A stretch of 64,000 nt of DNA from Glandiceps talaboti. Lineage: Eukaryota > Hemichordata > Enteropneusta > Spengelidae. The translations under genes and the position numbers were made by a program. Positions 35,577 through 49,876 of this stretch are shown in pieces (the first letter of the stretch is position 1; each line of letters starts with the position of its first letter). The stretch is from positions 6,028,953 through 6,092,952 of the forward strand of contig NC_135571.1 in the NCBI RefSeq assembly GCF_964340395.1. Direction: 5' to 3'. A model generated the notes under the pieces. It made no database searches. It was not told where the DNA came from and worked only from the letters and a program-made list of their open reading frames with translations.

Positions 35577-38500
35577 CAATGGTCTATGTACTGTATTAGT
35601 ACTCAAAGCACAGACATTTACCAGCTGAATGGCCATGTTATAATTCTAGTATCCTCCTGGCCAGCATACATACAATCTATTGTTACCTTTATAAGCACAT
35701 AGGATATCAGTATTTACATAGCAACTCTCAATTCTACGGCTGGATTGACTGGGGGTACACTTCCTTAGTAATAATGATTGACTGGGGGTATACTTTCTTA
35801 GTAATAAGGTTTTTCTTATGGACAACAGGACAGTAGTGTGAAACATTGGTGAGATTTAACAAATAACCTATCAGTTACAAGTTTAGTAATCATATACAAA
35901 CCTCGTGATGGCACTTCAACAGTAAACATTTCCATTTCTCCTGCTACCTTTGGAGAGGACAGTCTTCCACTTGTTATGTTTCTCTGTTTTAATCTAATTG
36001 TACTTTGATAGTCAAAATACATCTTATCAAAGTTTGTATCCATCCATATCTGATAGCGTGTAACTACAAGGTACAAAAAGAAAGTCGGCATTAGAGTGGC
36101 CATATGGATGAGGATTGGGTATTTATTTTGGAATATTAATTTATAAAACAATGTTATCATGGCTTCCTAATTGAAAAATCAATATGAAACAACATATGCC
36201 AAGTCCCTAGTTTGTAACTTGATAAATTGCAAACACTGATAAATATGTAAAATGTTTGTTATTGTATGTACAATAACAAACATTTTACACATTTACTAAT
36301 ATTTTGTAATTTATTGAGTTACAAACACTGACTTGGTCTATGTTGTTTCATATTGATTTTTCAATTAGGAAGCCATGATAACATTGTTTTATAAATTAAT
36401 ATTCCAAAATAAATACCCAATCCTCATCCATATGGCCACTTTAAAGGTGATTCTAAATCAATGCCTCATGCCACAACATCGAAAACCTGTCCTTTATTTA
36501 TCTGTTAATTAACCAGTAAATACAAAGCTAACTATCCAAAATTTCAAGTGAGAAAAATGTATCAAAGTAGGTAATCGGCTGTCGACTTGAGCAGACACAA
36601 ACTTACAGGTAGACTGCCTAGTGGATGCCAAGTTTTTAGATAACTTAAGATGTAATAATTTTGTCATTCCAAACTCTTGATAAGTTACTAAATCTTCCAT
36701 GTGAACATATTTGGACTAAGTTATCAATGAAAATGGACTAAGTTATCCAAAAAAATAAATTTTAATCATGCTTGAACTTGTTGTAATTTGGAAAGAGGAA
36801 TGGTGATCTTTCATTTTACTTGTCATTTCAAATTCCACTTATCAAATATCTTTGAACTGAAAAGTTTCATAAAATTGCCATCACACTGAAAGATTTTGTA
36901 AATATTCAGATGTGTACTTTTTCTTTTGTGTGCTTTTTTTTAAAAATCTATAGGTAAATTCATGTCACCAAGACAAATCTCATTTAATTTTAGTAATTAG
37001 GTATATTATAGAAATTTATTCTGGGGGTACACTTTTACTTTATCACTACACTGATGAGGCTCATAATGAGACCACCCAAACGAGAGTCTTTGGAATCATA
37101 ATCTCAAGTCGTCCGCACTGGCTCTCTCTCCCACAGCAGTGCATTTTGGGGAAAACTTCACATTCAACACTGTACATGTATGTTGAATGATCCAGGTTCC
37201 TTTGCAACAACAGGTTTGCATGTCTCAAGAGTCTGATATAAAGAATGGATTGACTTCTGTAGCAGATGACTTGGGATTACGTTTTTTCCCAGACTCTCGT
37301 CTTGGTGGTCTTATAGTACAGCCCCAAGTAGTGATAGTCTGGGTAACAGAGACTATTCTCCAGTTTGTCTGGGTTGTCTCATAGTAGAGCCCTGGGTAGT
37401 GATAGTCTGGGTAACCGAGACTAAAGTTATTACTGACCTCTTCCACTGTCCAGGTCATCCCCTGGGGCTGTGAATTGTAGAGTTACTTCACTGTCTTCAT
37501 AGGATATTTTCACCATCCTCAAATCCATGATTTTGACAGGTGGGTAGATATCAGTATTGGCTGATAAAAACAAAGAAATTCAAAATGTAGAATGTACTTA
37601 ATAATTGTGTACTAGGTACTTAAACAGAGATACACTGTGTTAACTATCCTCATTCAGATGTTGTTTAGGTTGGTCATAATTACATGTAGAGGTTTCGGTT
37701 CATTTGGTATGATAACACAATAAAAGAAAAGAAATGGCAAAATAAAGACAAGAACTACTCTGTACTTTCGTTTAATACGGAAGATAGTGAGTTTGATGAC
37801 ATTATATCAAATTACAGAAACTCAAAATGGTTCCTCAACATTGTTCAGTGGGAAGGGAAAGTAATAGTACATGTATGTCATTTTCCATCAAAGTGGTCAT
37901 ATGGATGAGGATTGGGTATTTATTTTGGATTTTTAATTTATAAAACATTTTTATCATGGCTTCCTACACAGACTTGGTATATGTTGTTTCACATTGATTT
38001 TTCAAGTAGGAAGCCATGATAAAATTGTTTTATAAATTAAAAATCCAAAATAAATACCCAATCCTCATCCATATGGCGACTTTTAATAATTAAACAAAAT
38101 TTGATTCCATGGCTAAAATTTACTCCTGAACTTGGGGATAGAGAGCAAGAAGTTACAGTAGAAATGATGTAGGCTTGGTGTTTCACTCACGTAATATAAC
38201 ATTTAACCCTCAGACAACTTCTAATGCAAAATAAACAATTACATATTAGGTGCTGTGCACGTGGAGATGTAGAAGTAGACAAGTTGAAATGTTGATTATC
38301 AGTTAGAAAATAAACAATTGCTGCCATTAAAATCAAGTCCATGTGTAATGTTTTCATTTTAGAAGCCTGTTTCTACTGCACTGTGAAAGAATAGCAATGC
38401 TTATCAGTGTTCAATGTGATTGTGTAAAGGATCCTGCTGTGTTTGTTGTGTCTCTGTTATTGTTAGTCTAGAGTTGAAATATGTCTATCTTTGTGTCAAA

Positions 38501-40171
38501 AATGTAATATTTCATGAGTGAAACACCACTACCATTTCTACTGTAAAACAGGACCAGTAAAGTTGGTCACTGTTGTATATTATGTTCTGAACATATTTGT
38601 TTATTTTATTACCTGAACATGCATCATTTTCACAGGTGAAACTACCTCCACTGGCAATTCGTTGAAAATCTTCGACAGGCACATCTGGTTTATCTGACCC
38701 TGTGTCAAGTGTTGGGTCACGATTGGCACCAACACCCACAATCCTACTGGGACTGATTGTTGTTACTTCTGCCTCGCTGTTTACCGTCACCTACATCATA
38801 TAACATAATAATCAATCTTACTCATTTTTTAATTAATTGTTTCTCAATGTTGGTATATTGTGGGAGATATTGTGCCCAATTTACTACAGAATGCAAAATA
38901 CTATGAACACTTTGCTGGGGACACGTACATTTTTTAATGAGCTAGGCAACATTAGATTAAGTAATTGGATGAGATCCTTATCACAGCTGACCAGTCATCC
39001 CCACTGATAGACTCTCTCACAGTCCTCGGAGCTTTGCTTTACTAAAATTAAAGCTAAACGAATTATTTTGTATGTACCAATACCAGCTATATAACCGTAC
39101 TCGAATATCATTGTACTGTGCGCCCTCATCGACCATGATAGAGATAACCATTCGTTGACGTGTGACTGCAATGCTTCGTGTTTTCGAGGGGCTTCGCGAA
39201 AACATGGAGCGTCGCAGTCACACTTCAACAATTAGTTATCTCTATGTGGTCGATGAGGGCGCACAGTACAAGGTTATTCCAGTATGGTCATGGAGTACGT
39301 TATGTAGATGGTATCGGTACATACAAAATAATTCATTTAGCATTAATTTTAGTAAAGCGAAGCTCCGAGGACTGTGAGAGAGTCTACCCCATTGAGTGAA
39401 ACAATAGCAGCACACACACAGAGTCAGGTACTAAGATAAACACAGATGTAGATGTTGAGTAAAGTTGTGTGTCTTCATCAAAACTTCAGTTGCTCTGTGT
39501 ATGTCTTAGTACCTGACTGTGTGTTTGCTGCTATTGTGTCACCCAGTGGGGATGACTGGTCAGCTTTGATAAGAATCTTGTATCCAATTACTTCTAATGT
39601 TGCCTTGCACATAAAAAATGTGTGTCTCGATCATCACAGTGTTCATAGTATTTGACTTTAGCCACTCAGAAACAAACAGCAGGCAGTGACAGGGCTCGAA
39701 CCTGCAACCTGTAGATTCAAAGCCAGTCACGCTAACCATTCACCCATCATGACTCCACTGTAGTAAGTATGTGGGTGCAGGTACTGCCATAGACTGTACT
39801 CAGAGGGAGATAATGTTACACAGGCTATATTGTCCACAATTCAAAACCACTGCTCTACACAAGCCCCTTGTTGAAACCTACCTTGACAAGATAATCTGAG
39901 AATGTACATTCTGTAAACCTTACCTTGACGTTGTACCTATCTGCACCACTAAATTCAGTGAAATATGAAGAATATATCCCATCATCCTTTGTGCTATCAG
40001 AACCAGCACCGTTATCTAGCATCATTAAAGTAACAGGTCCTCCATTTGGTCTTTCTACAGTAGCACTTACTACAGCATTCAATACAGGAAGGTAACCTAT
40101 GGGAGCAAAATGTTTTCTGTTTGTTTATGTTTACTTAACCGATGATGTATTTGCTACATTTTAAACTGTAT

Positions 40172-40221
<50 letters not shown>

Positions 40222-41958
40222 TAGATAGATATACACATGTCACTTACACACTGACAAAAGTATAATTACCTCCCTTTACAGAATGTAAGAATGGAAATAC
40301 AAAGACAGACATAAGGAGAGACAGGCAGACAGAAAGACAGACAGACATGTGAGACAGACAGAGACACACAGCCAGACAGACACATAATTATACAAATCTA
40401 TAATTACCTATCAGTACGGAAGGTGCAATGGGACTATATTGACAGGCAGACAGGCAGACTGACAGAAACACAGACACAGACACATACGTACTTGCACACA
40501 AAACTATATCATTATCGTAGGTAAAATGGAAGTATATTGTTTGATATGCAGGAAGAAAGTCAATGGTGAGCAGATAGTTACTGAGGTGTTAACGTCACAA
40601 ATCTCAAACAGTTTAAAATTGTCAAGGTATTAGTAACGTCACAAATCTCAAACAGTTTAAAATTGTCAAGGTGTTAGTAACGTCACAAATCTCAAACAGT
40701 TTAAAATTGTCAAGGTGTTAGTAACGTCACACTTAGTATAATAATAATAATAATAATGTCATCTTAAAATGTTGATTGTGGAGGATGAAATATGTCAGAG
40801 TAAGAGACTGTATTTACTGCAAAATAGCTGATGTTACAGTGTGTATGACCATATATCATATGACTTACCTTTAGAAACTGAGGCATAAAGTGTTTGTTTG
40901 TTTGGTGGTTTAATATCTTGTGTACTCCACTCTGATGTCACAACGATGGGATAAGAATTTGGTTGTCGACTCCGTGACTGAACTGTGACACTTACAATGT
41001 TATCCTCGCTGTCATCATTATACATGGTGATATTCCACTTTCCAACCTTTGAATGAAGTAAGGCACTAATTATAAAGTTAATTAATCAATAAACTATGAT
41101 TGCAAACTGTGATGGTTGCAAAAACATCAGACACAACATGAATACATAAATACATACAGAGACACATACACATACATACATTACACATTATGTACAGGGG
41201 TGGGGGTGGGGGTAGGGGGTACTCCTGTATATTGGGTATACGTATACGTGCCGCCCTTTGGGGTAGGGTTTTTCACCCTTTGGTCTAAAATGGGTACTGT
41301 CTTTTGAGAGCTAATGAGTCTAAAATGGGGTCCACTTTTCACAAATTTTTTTATTTTGTTTGGTCTAAAATGGGGTCCTGGAAGGAACTCCTTAAGTTAA
41401 TAAATTCTCCGATAGTTCAGAATTTTAGGGAATTTTCCCCCGAGTATTCTCCCTGCTAATTCCCTGGATGGCATTTTCATACTGTGACTATGAGATAGTA
41501 TGCACACCCCCTGAAATGTTTCTTAGATATCGCCCCATAATGCATTGTTACGTTAACTGTGTATGTGTAACACTGCATTCATTATTCAACCATGCATACA
41601 ACGTTTGTCTAAAATGAGGCCTTCTAAAAAGTTGAATGGTCTAAAATGGGGTTCGTATTGGTTTTGGGTCAAAATTGGTCTAAAATGGGGTCTGTGGTTG
41701 ACAGGATTGGTCACACACCCCTACCAGACCGGGCCAGTGGTAGCCCCTGGGTTATATACACACACATATACACACAGGAACATATACATACATACATACA
41801 TACATGTACATACATATTACAGCACATACATGCATACATATACACACACATACCTACCTACCTACCTACAAACAGACATTCATACATACACACACACACA
41901 CATGCACACGCAAGCACGCATGAACGTACACACACACACACACACACACACACTTACA

Positions 41959-41991
<33 letters not shown>

Positions 41992-44900
41992 CATACATAC
42001 ATACACACATACATACATACATATACATACATACAGTCATACATACATACATACATACATACACACATACATACATACATTTACATAGTCTATACATACA
42101 GTCATACATACATACATACATACCTGTGCCATGTCTGGAATCTTGATGGTGATAACTTGAAATGTCTCATCCAATTTGTAGTAATCAGACAGTGAATCTA
42201 TCACCTCACCATTGGGTTGTACCAATTTCACATCGAGTGCACTTTTTCCAAGGTAGTCAAAAATAAACTCTGTTTTTCTTCCAATAGTTGAATCAATAAC
42301 AACATCAATATAGCTTGTATGTCGTCCATTTATAACGATAGTATTACTGTATAATTGTATGGGTCTCTGTACTATACCTGGAACACAAAATAGCCACTTT
42401 TTTGTTTGTTTACTGTTCTCTGAACACTATCAAATGTTTTTTTTTTACCAAACACGAGGAAAACCTTCCTCATGTATATATCATGGTTTTATGTTAATGT
42501 AATAATTTGTACTTTGGGTTCACACACATAAATCTTAAGTTAAAAGTTTGGGGTAGAGGCCTTATAAAAATAAATTGTGCTGTTCTGATTACACTCAATT
42601 TCAGAATGGGTGGGGTAGATAGATTTTTTATTTCATTTTAATAATAATATATATTTTCATATGTGAGAGTCTAGTGTGGGTAGTTATGTTTTCCGTTGTT
42701 TTCCAAATGGTCTCTGTGTTATTAGTTTCTTCTCATCAGATGTACAGCCATTACAGATTGGAAAAATCGTTGTATATTGTCTTTTTAAGTTGATGTCAGT
42801 TTCCGCATTCACTATATCTCTCGAGATTTCAAAATTCATGATTTTTTTTTTCGAATATGTACAAGAAAATTTTAGGCCTAACATGGACTCACAAAACAGT
42901 TGCAGTCCAACATTTAGTTAGCAAATAATTTTCATCTGAATTATGTTGATATCATCAGCTTGAAAATTTATCAAAATTATTTATTACAATTTATTTCTTC
43001 AAATAAAAAAGTGGTCACATGACCAGTCAGTAAATAAATCACAATGCCACTAAAATAAGAATTATTCATTTGAATTTTTTTAAGTTGGGAAGCAGTAGTG
43101 AGTTTGGAAATGATGCAAACTTGGCACAACTGTTTATATGCAGGCTAGTAAAGAGTAACAAATCTTACTTTTGTCTCTTTGTGCACTTGTTGTAAAAGCC
43201 TCATTCAAAGCATTAGAGTTGGTATCTTCTGAATAGAAGAAGGCTCTTCCATCAGTTGCCGCCGGTAGCAACTCTAGATTCACAGAAGCATCTGTACTAA
43301 AGGCGATGGAGTCCACTGTAACATTCATCTGTAGGAGCTATAGACAAAACAGAAACGATTTCTTAGAGTTGTGAAATTTTCCACAGAATGATTCTGAACT
43401 TAAAAATGCAGTGCAATGATGATGTGTTGACTAAGGAACTATGGAAATATGCTTGGTACATTTTCTCGTACGCCAGATCTAGATCTTTGTATAGTACCTG
43501 CATTCTTGCAAACCAGAGCTTTGTATACATGTAGTACCATTCTCACAAAACAAAGTTTTGCCAACAGCCACCCTTCAGCATTTAATTTGCCCGGTAAACC
43601 TCTGAGCACAAATCCGATATCTTACGACAATATTTACAATTTGTGTGTTTTATACATAAATGAATGAACACAAATCTTGCTGTCTTGTGGTATATTTTTG
43701 TTCTTCTATGGACCATGGGTCTGTAATAAAGTTTAAATAATTATAATAATAATAATAAATCTCCCATTCTCACAAGCCTGATCATTATGTATTTCTGCTG
43801 AAGCAACGATAACCTCTTGGTTTGTGGTGCCGTAAAAGAGGCGATGGTTTAAGATGTTTAAATCTTCAAATATCACTAGTCATACTCTTAATCTTACGTT
43901 TGGCAAGACATCATTAATCATTGGATGTCTGTTTTCCTCCCCATCAGTTATTATTAAAATAACACCTCCAGCTGGGTCAGCTCCATCATTTGATAACACC
44001 TCCAAACCACTGAGTAAACCTTGAAATAAAACAAAATAATATGTATGGAATAAAGATGGTGTACAGTACAGATAACCTCACACACAGACACAGACACAGA
44101 CACGTGCACATACAGACAGACACAGACACAGAAACACACACGTGCACATACAGACAGGCACAGACACAGACACACACACGTGCACATACAGACAGACACA
44201 GACACAGAAACACACACATGTGCACATACACAGACACAGACACACACACACATGCATATACAGACAGACACAGACACAGAAACTCACACATGTGCACAGA
44301 CACAGACACAGACACAGAAACATACAGTAACTCTTAACATGTATATACTGGTAATAATATTAATAATATACTTTAGGAAACTTGAAAACACTTAACATGT
44401 AAACTATTATTCCATTCAATTCAATTCGAAAACTTTCTTGTCCACATATAAAAAATACAGAAAATTGTCTTCATACAGACACGTCAACCAAAAAGATGAA
44501 AATATATTTCTGAATCACATAACTGATATACATGAAAAACAAAGACGGCATAACAGTAGGATACATAAACAAACATTAAAATTGTTACATAGCTGTATTG
44601 AGAATAGCTATACTGCTCACTGATCAAATACAACCCATAACACCAAAGTAAAACATTTCCTGTATGTACCACAATCGTTTATAGCATCCATATCAAGTAC
44701 AACCCGTAACACCAAAGTAAAACATTATGTACCACAATCATTTATAGCATCCATATCAAGTTAAAGTATACTGTTTCATTTGCTAATACAACCCATAACA
44801 CCAAAGTAAAGCATTTTCTGTATATACCACAATCATTTATAGCATCCATATCAAGTGTAAAAGTATACTCTTTCATTTGCTTATTGACCACATTAGAAAG

Positions 44901-47786
44901 GCCACATGCCGGGCTTGTAAAACAAACCAATTGAAACAGTATGCTTTTACACTTGATATGAATGCTATAAACGAGTCTAACACGTAGAGAAAGTGCTTTA
45001 CTTCAGTGTTACTGTATTGTCAGTGAGACCCGTTCTGATGAAAGTAATACATACCACTACCAATGCTGGTCCATCCACCAACATCATCTCTCGTTGGGAT
45101 ATGTGTCAGGAGAGATTGTCTTGTATCGTTGTTGATAGTGACAAGATATGATTGAATATTTGCCATTTGACTGAATGTGACTAGTCCTAGGGCTTCCCCA
45201 TCCTCTATGGTATTCATGATATAATTATTCACAGCCTATCGGAGAAAGGATGAAAAGTGTTGTCTAATGTTAAATCTGCACTAGCTGAATCTGGAATGTT
45301 TTGTTATTGTTGAGAACTGTGTTGTTAGATATAATATCTTACTTGTTACATCGTACACCGTGAACAGTATTACATCACCTGAGGGTAAACATATTCGTTT
45401 AGCTATACACCAGGTCCTAATATAGTAACTTACAGTAAATTAAAATACACTGATTTTGGGGTCCGCACCTATAAATCAGCACTCTCATGCAACGACAATT
45501 TCAACCTGCGTACTTCCTGTGGATAAAATCGACCTCTGTATGATGTCCAAGCATTGGTATGTTCACAATTTTCAGTACGAATTAATATTGTCGGTTGTCT
45601 GATTGTGAAAACATTCAGGGTTACAGTGAGTTATAAGTTTTTAAACGATGTAAAATCTGAATTGTTAATATTCCTAGGTTGTCAAGTGATACAACCTCTG
45701 CTACCCAAATTTGGCAAGTGATACATATAACTATTATCATCCTAAGTGGTCTAATGGTGCAACTATTATCAACCTACATGTATGTGGACATTTTGGTCTT
45801 GTGGTTTCTTCACGGGCCAGTCTCTTTCAACTGTTACTGACTTTTGACTGTGTAGTCCAAGTAGCATTTTCCATTAGTTCCGCACACTGATGGCAACAAA
45901 TCATTAGGCCAAATAAAAAAAATTGTGTGTTTCCGATAACCCGACCACTTATAGTTTAAGCCTCCGACCCTATAAAACATTTATTTGTCTTCTTGACCTT
46001 CATACACATCTGTTTTCTTTCCTCCAGTGATGTCAGTACATATTTTATCAAACTATCACAGAAGGAGTATTCTGACCGATATTTTGTTTGTTTTTCGGTC
46101 AAAGCAAAATTTTTCAGAAACAAAAACATTTAAAAACAAATAAAATTAAATAAAATCCTAACCCTATTTCTGAGGCCATGGTTATTGGAAACACACATTG
46201 CAATGATTTTTTTTTTTTTTTGCATTACCTGTCCAAGTTTTTCAATTCTCATATTCTCTTCCATACTTCCAGAAATATCCATGACAACAACTGTTCTCTT
46301 ATTTCGTTGTTTAACAATACGGAATTCTGGAACCACATTACCAATTTCTCTTGGCACGTTGAAACCTTCTTCAAAGTCACCATGTTCTCTTAAAACCTGA
46401 AACAAACGAATAATGGATACTATAGATTTCAAGATTTTCTAGAGATGACAGTCATCAGAACGTAATTTTATCAGTTGTAGGTGAAAAACTGTTTCTTAAT
46501 AAAACACACACACACACACACAATGTACACACACATGTACACACATACATACATACATACATACATACATACATACATACATACAGTATATGTATACATC
46601 CACATGCATATGCACACACACATATACATACACACATACATTCTCTTACATGTACAAAACAGAGAAGGATTCTATCTGTATGATAAAATATAAAATACTG
46701 GTACTTCAAGTGACTTAGCCATGTATGTAAGTGCAGATTTGAGTATTGTGTGTTCAGTGTGTGTACTTGTGTATGTTGTATCCTGCTCTGGCCATGTGTA
46801 TTTGTGAGTTAAGTTATATTACAACACACAAAAAAAACACTGATGCATTTGTATACTCCTAGGAAACAGGTTTCATTCAAAGACATACAAAGTAATTAAT
46901 GTCGGTAACTTATCAAAGCATAGAGCACACCACAGGACCCTATACCTCTGTTTACTGATAGAAATCTACTTTTGTAACAGTAGAGTAAGACTGTCAGTGT
47001 TACATTAACTTCCAGAGATATAAACAAACTGATAAAATTGATGCCTGAACCTACATCAGAAGCCCCTGTTGAAGAACAAAAACCCACATTACCTCCCATA
47101 CACTCTTGCCATCACACATCTGGTTTTGTTTATTTGGTGCTTCTCTGTTATGCAAATTGCCTTCGGATTCTGCAAAAGTTTCGTTGTCACAAAAATGGAT
47201 GATCTGAAAAACAAAATAACAACAATAAACATTATTTTTGCACACTGCGAACAATAAATACCACCACCTGAATCATATGTGATGGTCTTTAACACCAGAT
47301 ATGTTACTATGGAAACGAGGCAGGATTAGAGTCAAGTTTATGTACGTCTCTCGCAACAATTTTTGTAGTTTTGCTAAAAGTTATGTTTTTCTCAAATTTT
47401 AGGGATTTTGGAGAAGTTTTCTATCAATAAATGAAATTGTGTGTGATTGCACTGTACCATGTTTGTCATAATCCTAACTAGATAACACTACAGTGACTAA
47501 AATCCTATGAGTTGACACCAAAGTATAATCCCTCGCCTGCTATCAGTGGTGGCCATATTTGATTTGTGATTGTTTGTTTGTTTGTTTGTAAAGTAACTTA
47601 CATTGGGTAGGAATTGTTTATACATAAGTGATCCAGTATAACTGTTATCTCTTCTGTCATCTTGAAATCTACAATCAGGTTCTGGTAAATTATCAATAAT
47701 GTCACAACTATCACCACTTATAGTTCGTAGACGACCTGCAAATATAGAGTGAATAGTTAAAGATCATCATCATCATCACCACTGTT

Positions 47787-47827
<41 letters not shown>

Positions 47828-47939
47828 TGTCATCACCATCACCATCATTATCATCCTCATCATCACCATCATCATGATCATGATCATGATCATCATCATC
47901 ATCATCACCCATCATCATCATCACCACCATCATCATCAC

Positions 47940-47971
<32 letters not shown>

Positions 47972-47986
47972 CCCATCATCATCATT

Positions 47987-48017
<31 letters not shown>

Positions 48018-48092
48018 TCACCACCATCATCATCACCACCATCATCATTACCACCATCATCATCATCATCATCATCATCACCCATCATCATT

Positions 48093-48153
<61 letters not shown>

Positions 48154-48319
48154 CCCATCATCATCATCACCCATCATCATCATCATCATTATCATCATCA
48201 TCATCATCACCCATCATCATCATCACCACCATCATCATTATCATCACCACCATCATCATCACCATCATCATCATCACCACCACCACCACCACCACCACCA
48301 CCACCACCACCATCACCAC

Positions 48320-48352
<33 letters not shown>

Positions 48353-49821
48353 TTCATCATCATCGTCATCAATATTATTTTTTGTACTGAATCCCTGGCA
48401 TCATAAATATTAAACATAATTTCCAATACACTACCTGATATGGCCAAGGAACATCTCGTTGCTTCAATTTTACCATCTGCTCCAGCATAGAAATATTCCC
48501 CCGTAGTAGGACTAGGGTATTCATCATACACCCCCCATCGTAAATGAGCCCATTCATGAACGATAGTCTGCAGTAGATATAAAGATAACATGTGTAAGTT
48601 GCAACCATAGTCATCAAGTTTCAGACCAATACATCACATTACAGCCATTGAAATACTAGCTATAACTGAAACGATTTTTGAAATATATTTTGGATGTATG
48701 TTACCATACAGTGTGAACTACTATACAAATATGTTCACCCACAGATCAACTCTGTTCACAGGTCTTCCCTCTAAATGGGATAACGATGGTGGAATAACAG
48801 GCACTCATGAAGTAGCTAGATCACAGAGAACTACAACAAGGGAGACCTATAACAACAGGCTTATTTTTATATACAGGGTGGTTAAGGGCCTAGTACCAGC
48901 AATTCAACCAGTGGACTATCTTAAACCCGTAAGACCCAAAAGATCTATAAAAGCTAGGAAATTTGCGGACTGTATCTCATCTAACATTGTTGAACAAAGA
49001 ATTACTAACAACTCAAAGTGCTTTGAAATTGACAATTGTAAAACTACTCGATATAAACAGTCATTCTTTGTAAAAACACTAGTAGACTGGAACCATCTGG
49101 ACAATAGTACTGTGTGCGCTAAATCTTGTGACACCTTTAAAATGGCAGTCACTGTCAAAAACCATTCTGACTAAATACTCTCCCCCGGTGTGTTATTCCT
49201 TACCCAGGACCTGCACCGTAACTATACAGATACAGATACAGATATACAACAACTTACACTTGAGAAATGATCAACTTTCCATTTTAGGATATTGGAGTCA
49301 TTCATAATGTTGAAACAACCAAAAAATGGTAATTCTATTAAAACTAGCCAAACGACCCATAAACGATGGGTCATTTTAGCATTTATGAATGACCCTACCT
49401 AGAGGTAATTCACACCAATGAAAATGTTGAAATGTTTGCAAGATGTTTGTTGTGCCAGACCTGGGATGTGATGTTCTGTTTCAGGTTAACTGGTCTCTAT
49501 TGTAAAAGTAATAACGAGAGATGGCGAAATAAAGATAGAAGCACTTTTATTACATGAACAGAAATACCAGGAAAATACCAAGGCTCAAATGTAGATGTAA
49601 CTGTATATATATAAATCCTTTATGATTTTTTTCTATTCTGTCAATATTGCAATACATTCAATTTGATCAGCATCCCCAGTAATTAGTAATTCCTAATCCC
49701 TAAGATTGTAAAAGGGGACAGACTCGACTAGTTGCAAAGACAACTCTTTTTCGTCTCCCTTTCCCATGTTGAATACTTTATACATTGTAGAATTATTATA
49801 TATTTACTTCTGGGAATAAAG

Positions 49822-49876
<55 letters not shown>

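Noticed and set aside
39680-39758. Functional tRNA gene
   Set aside because: A and B boxes are present, but the anticodon and acceptor stems do not pair convincingly, so a SINE or relic is more likely.
41116-42195. Plus-strand frames with HTYIHT repeats
   Set aside because: CATA/CACA microsatellite on the strand opposite to CLCA exon 10.
47711-48413. Long His-, Asp-, Met- and Ser-rich frames
   Set aside because: Simple trinucleotide tract inside a CLCA intron; all frames are open because the repeat lacks stops.
48698-49174. Independent cellular gene encoding a 158-residue protein
   Set aside because: Its motif order fits the C-terminal tail of a non-LTR reverse transcriptase, and the fragment ends in a LINE-type microsatellite.
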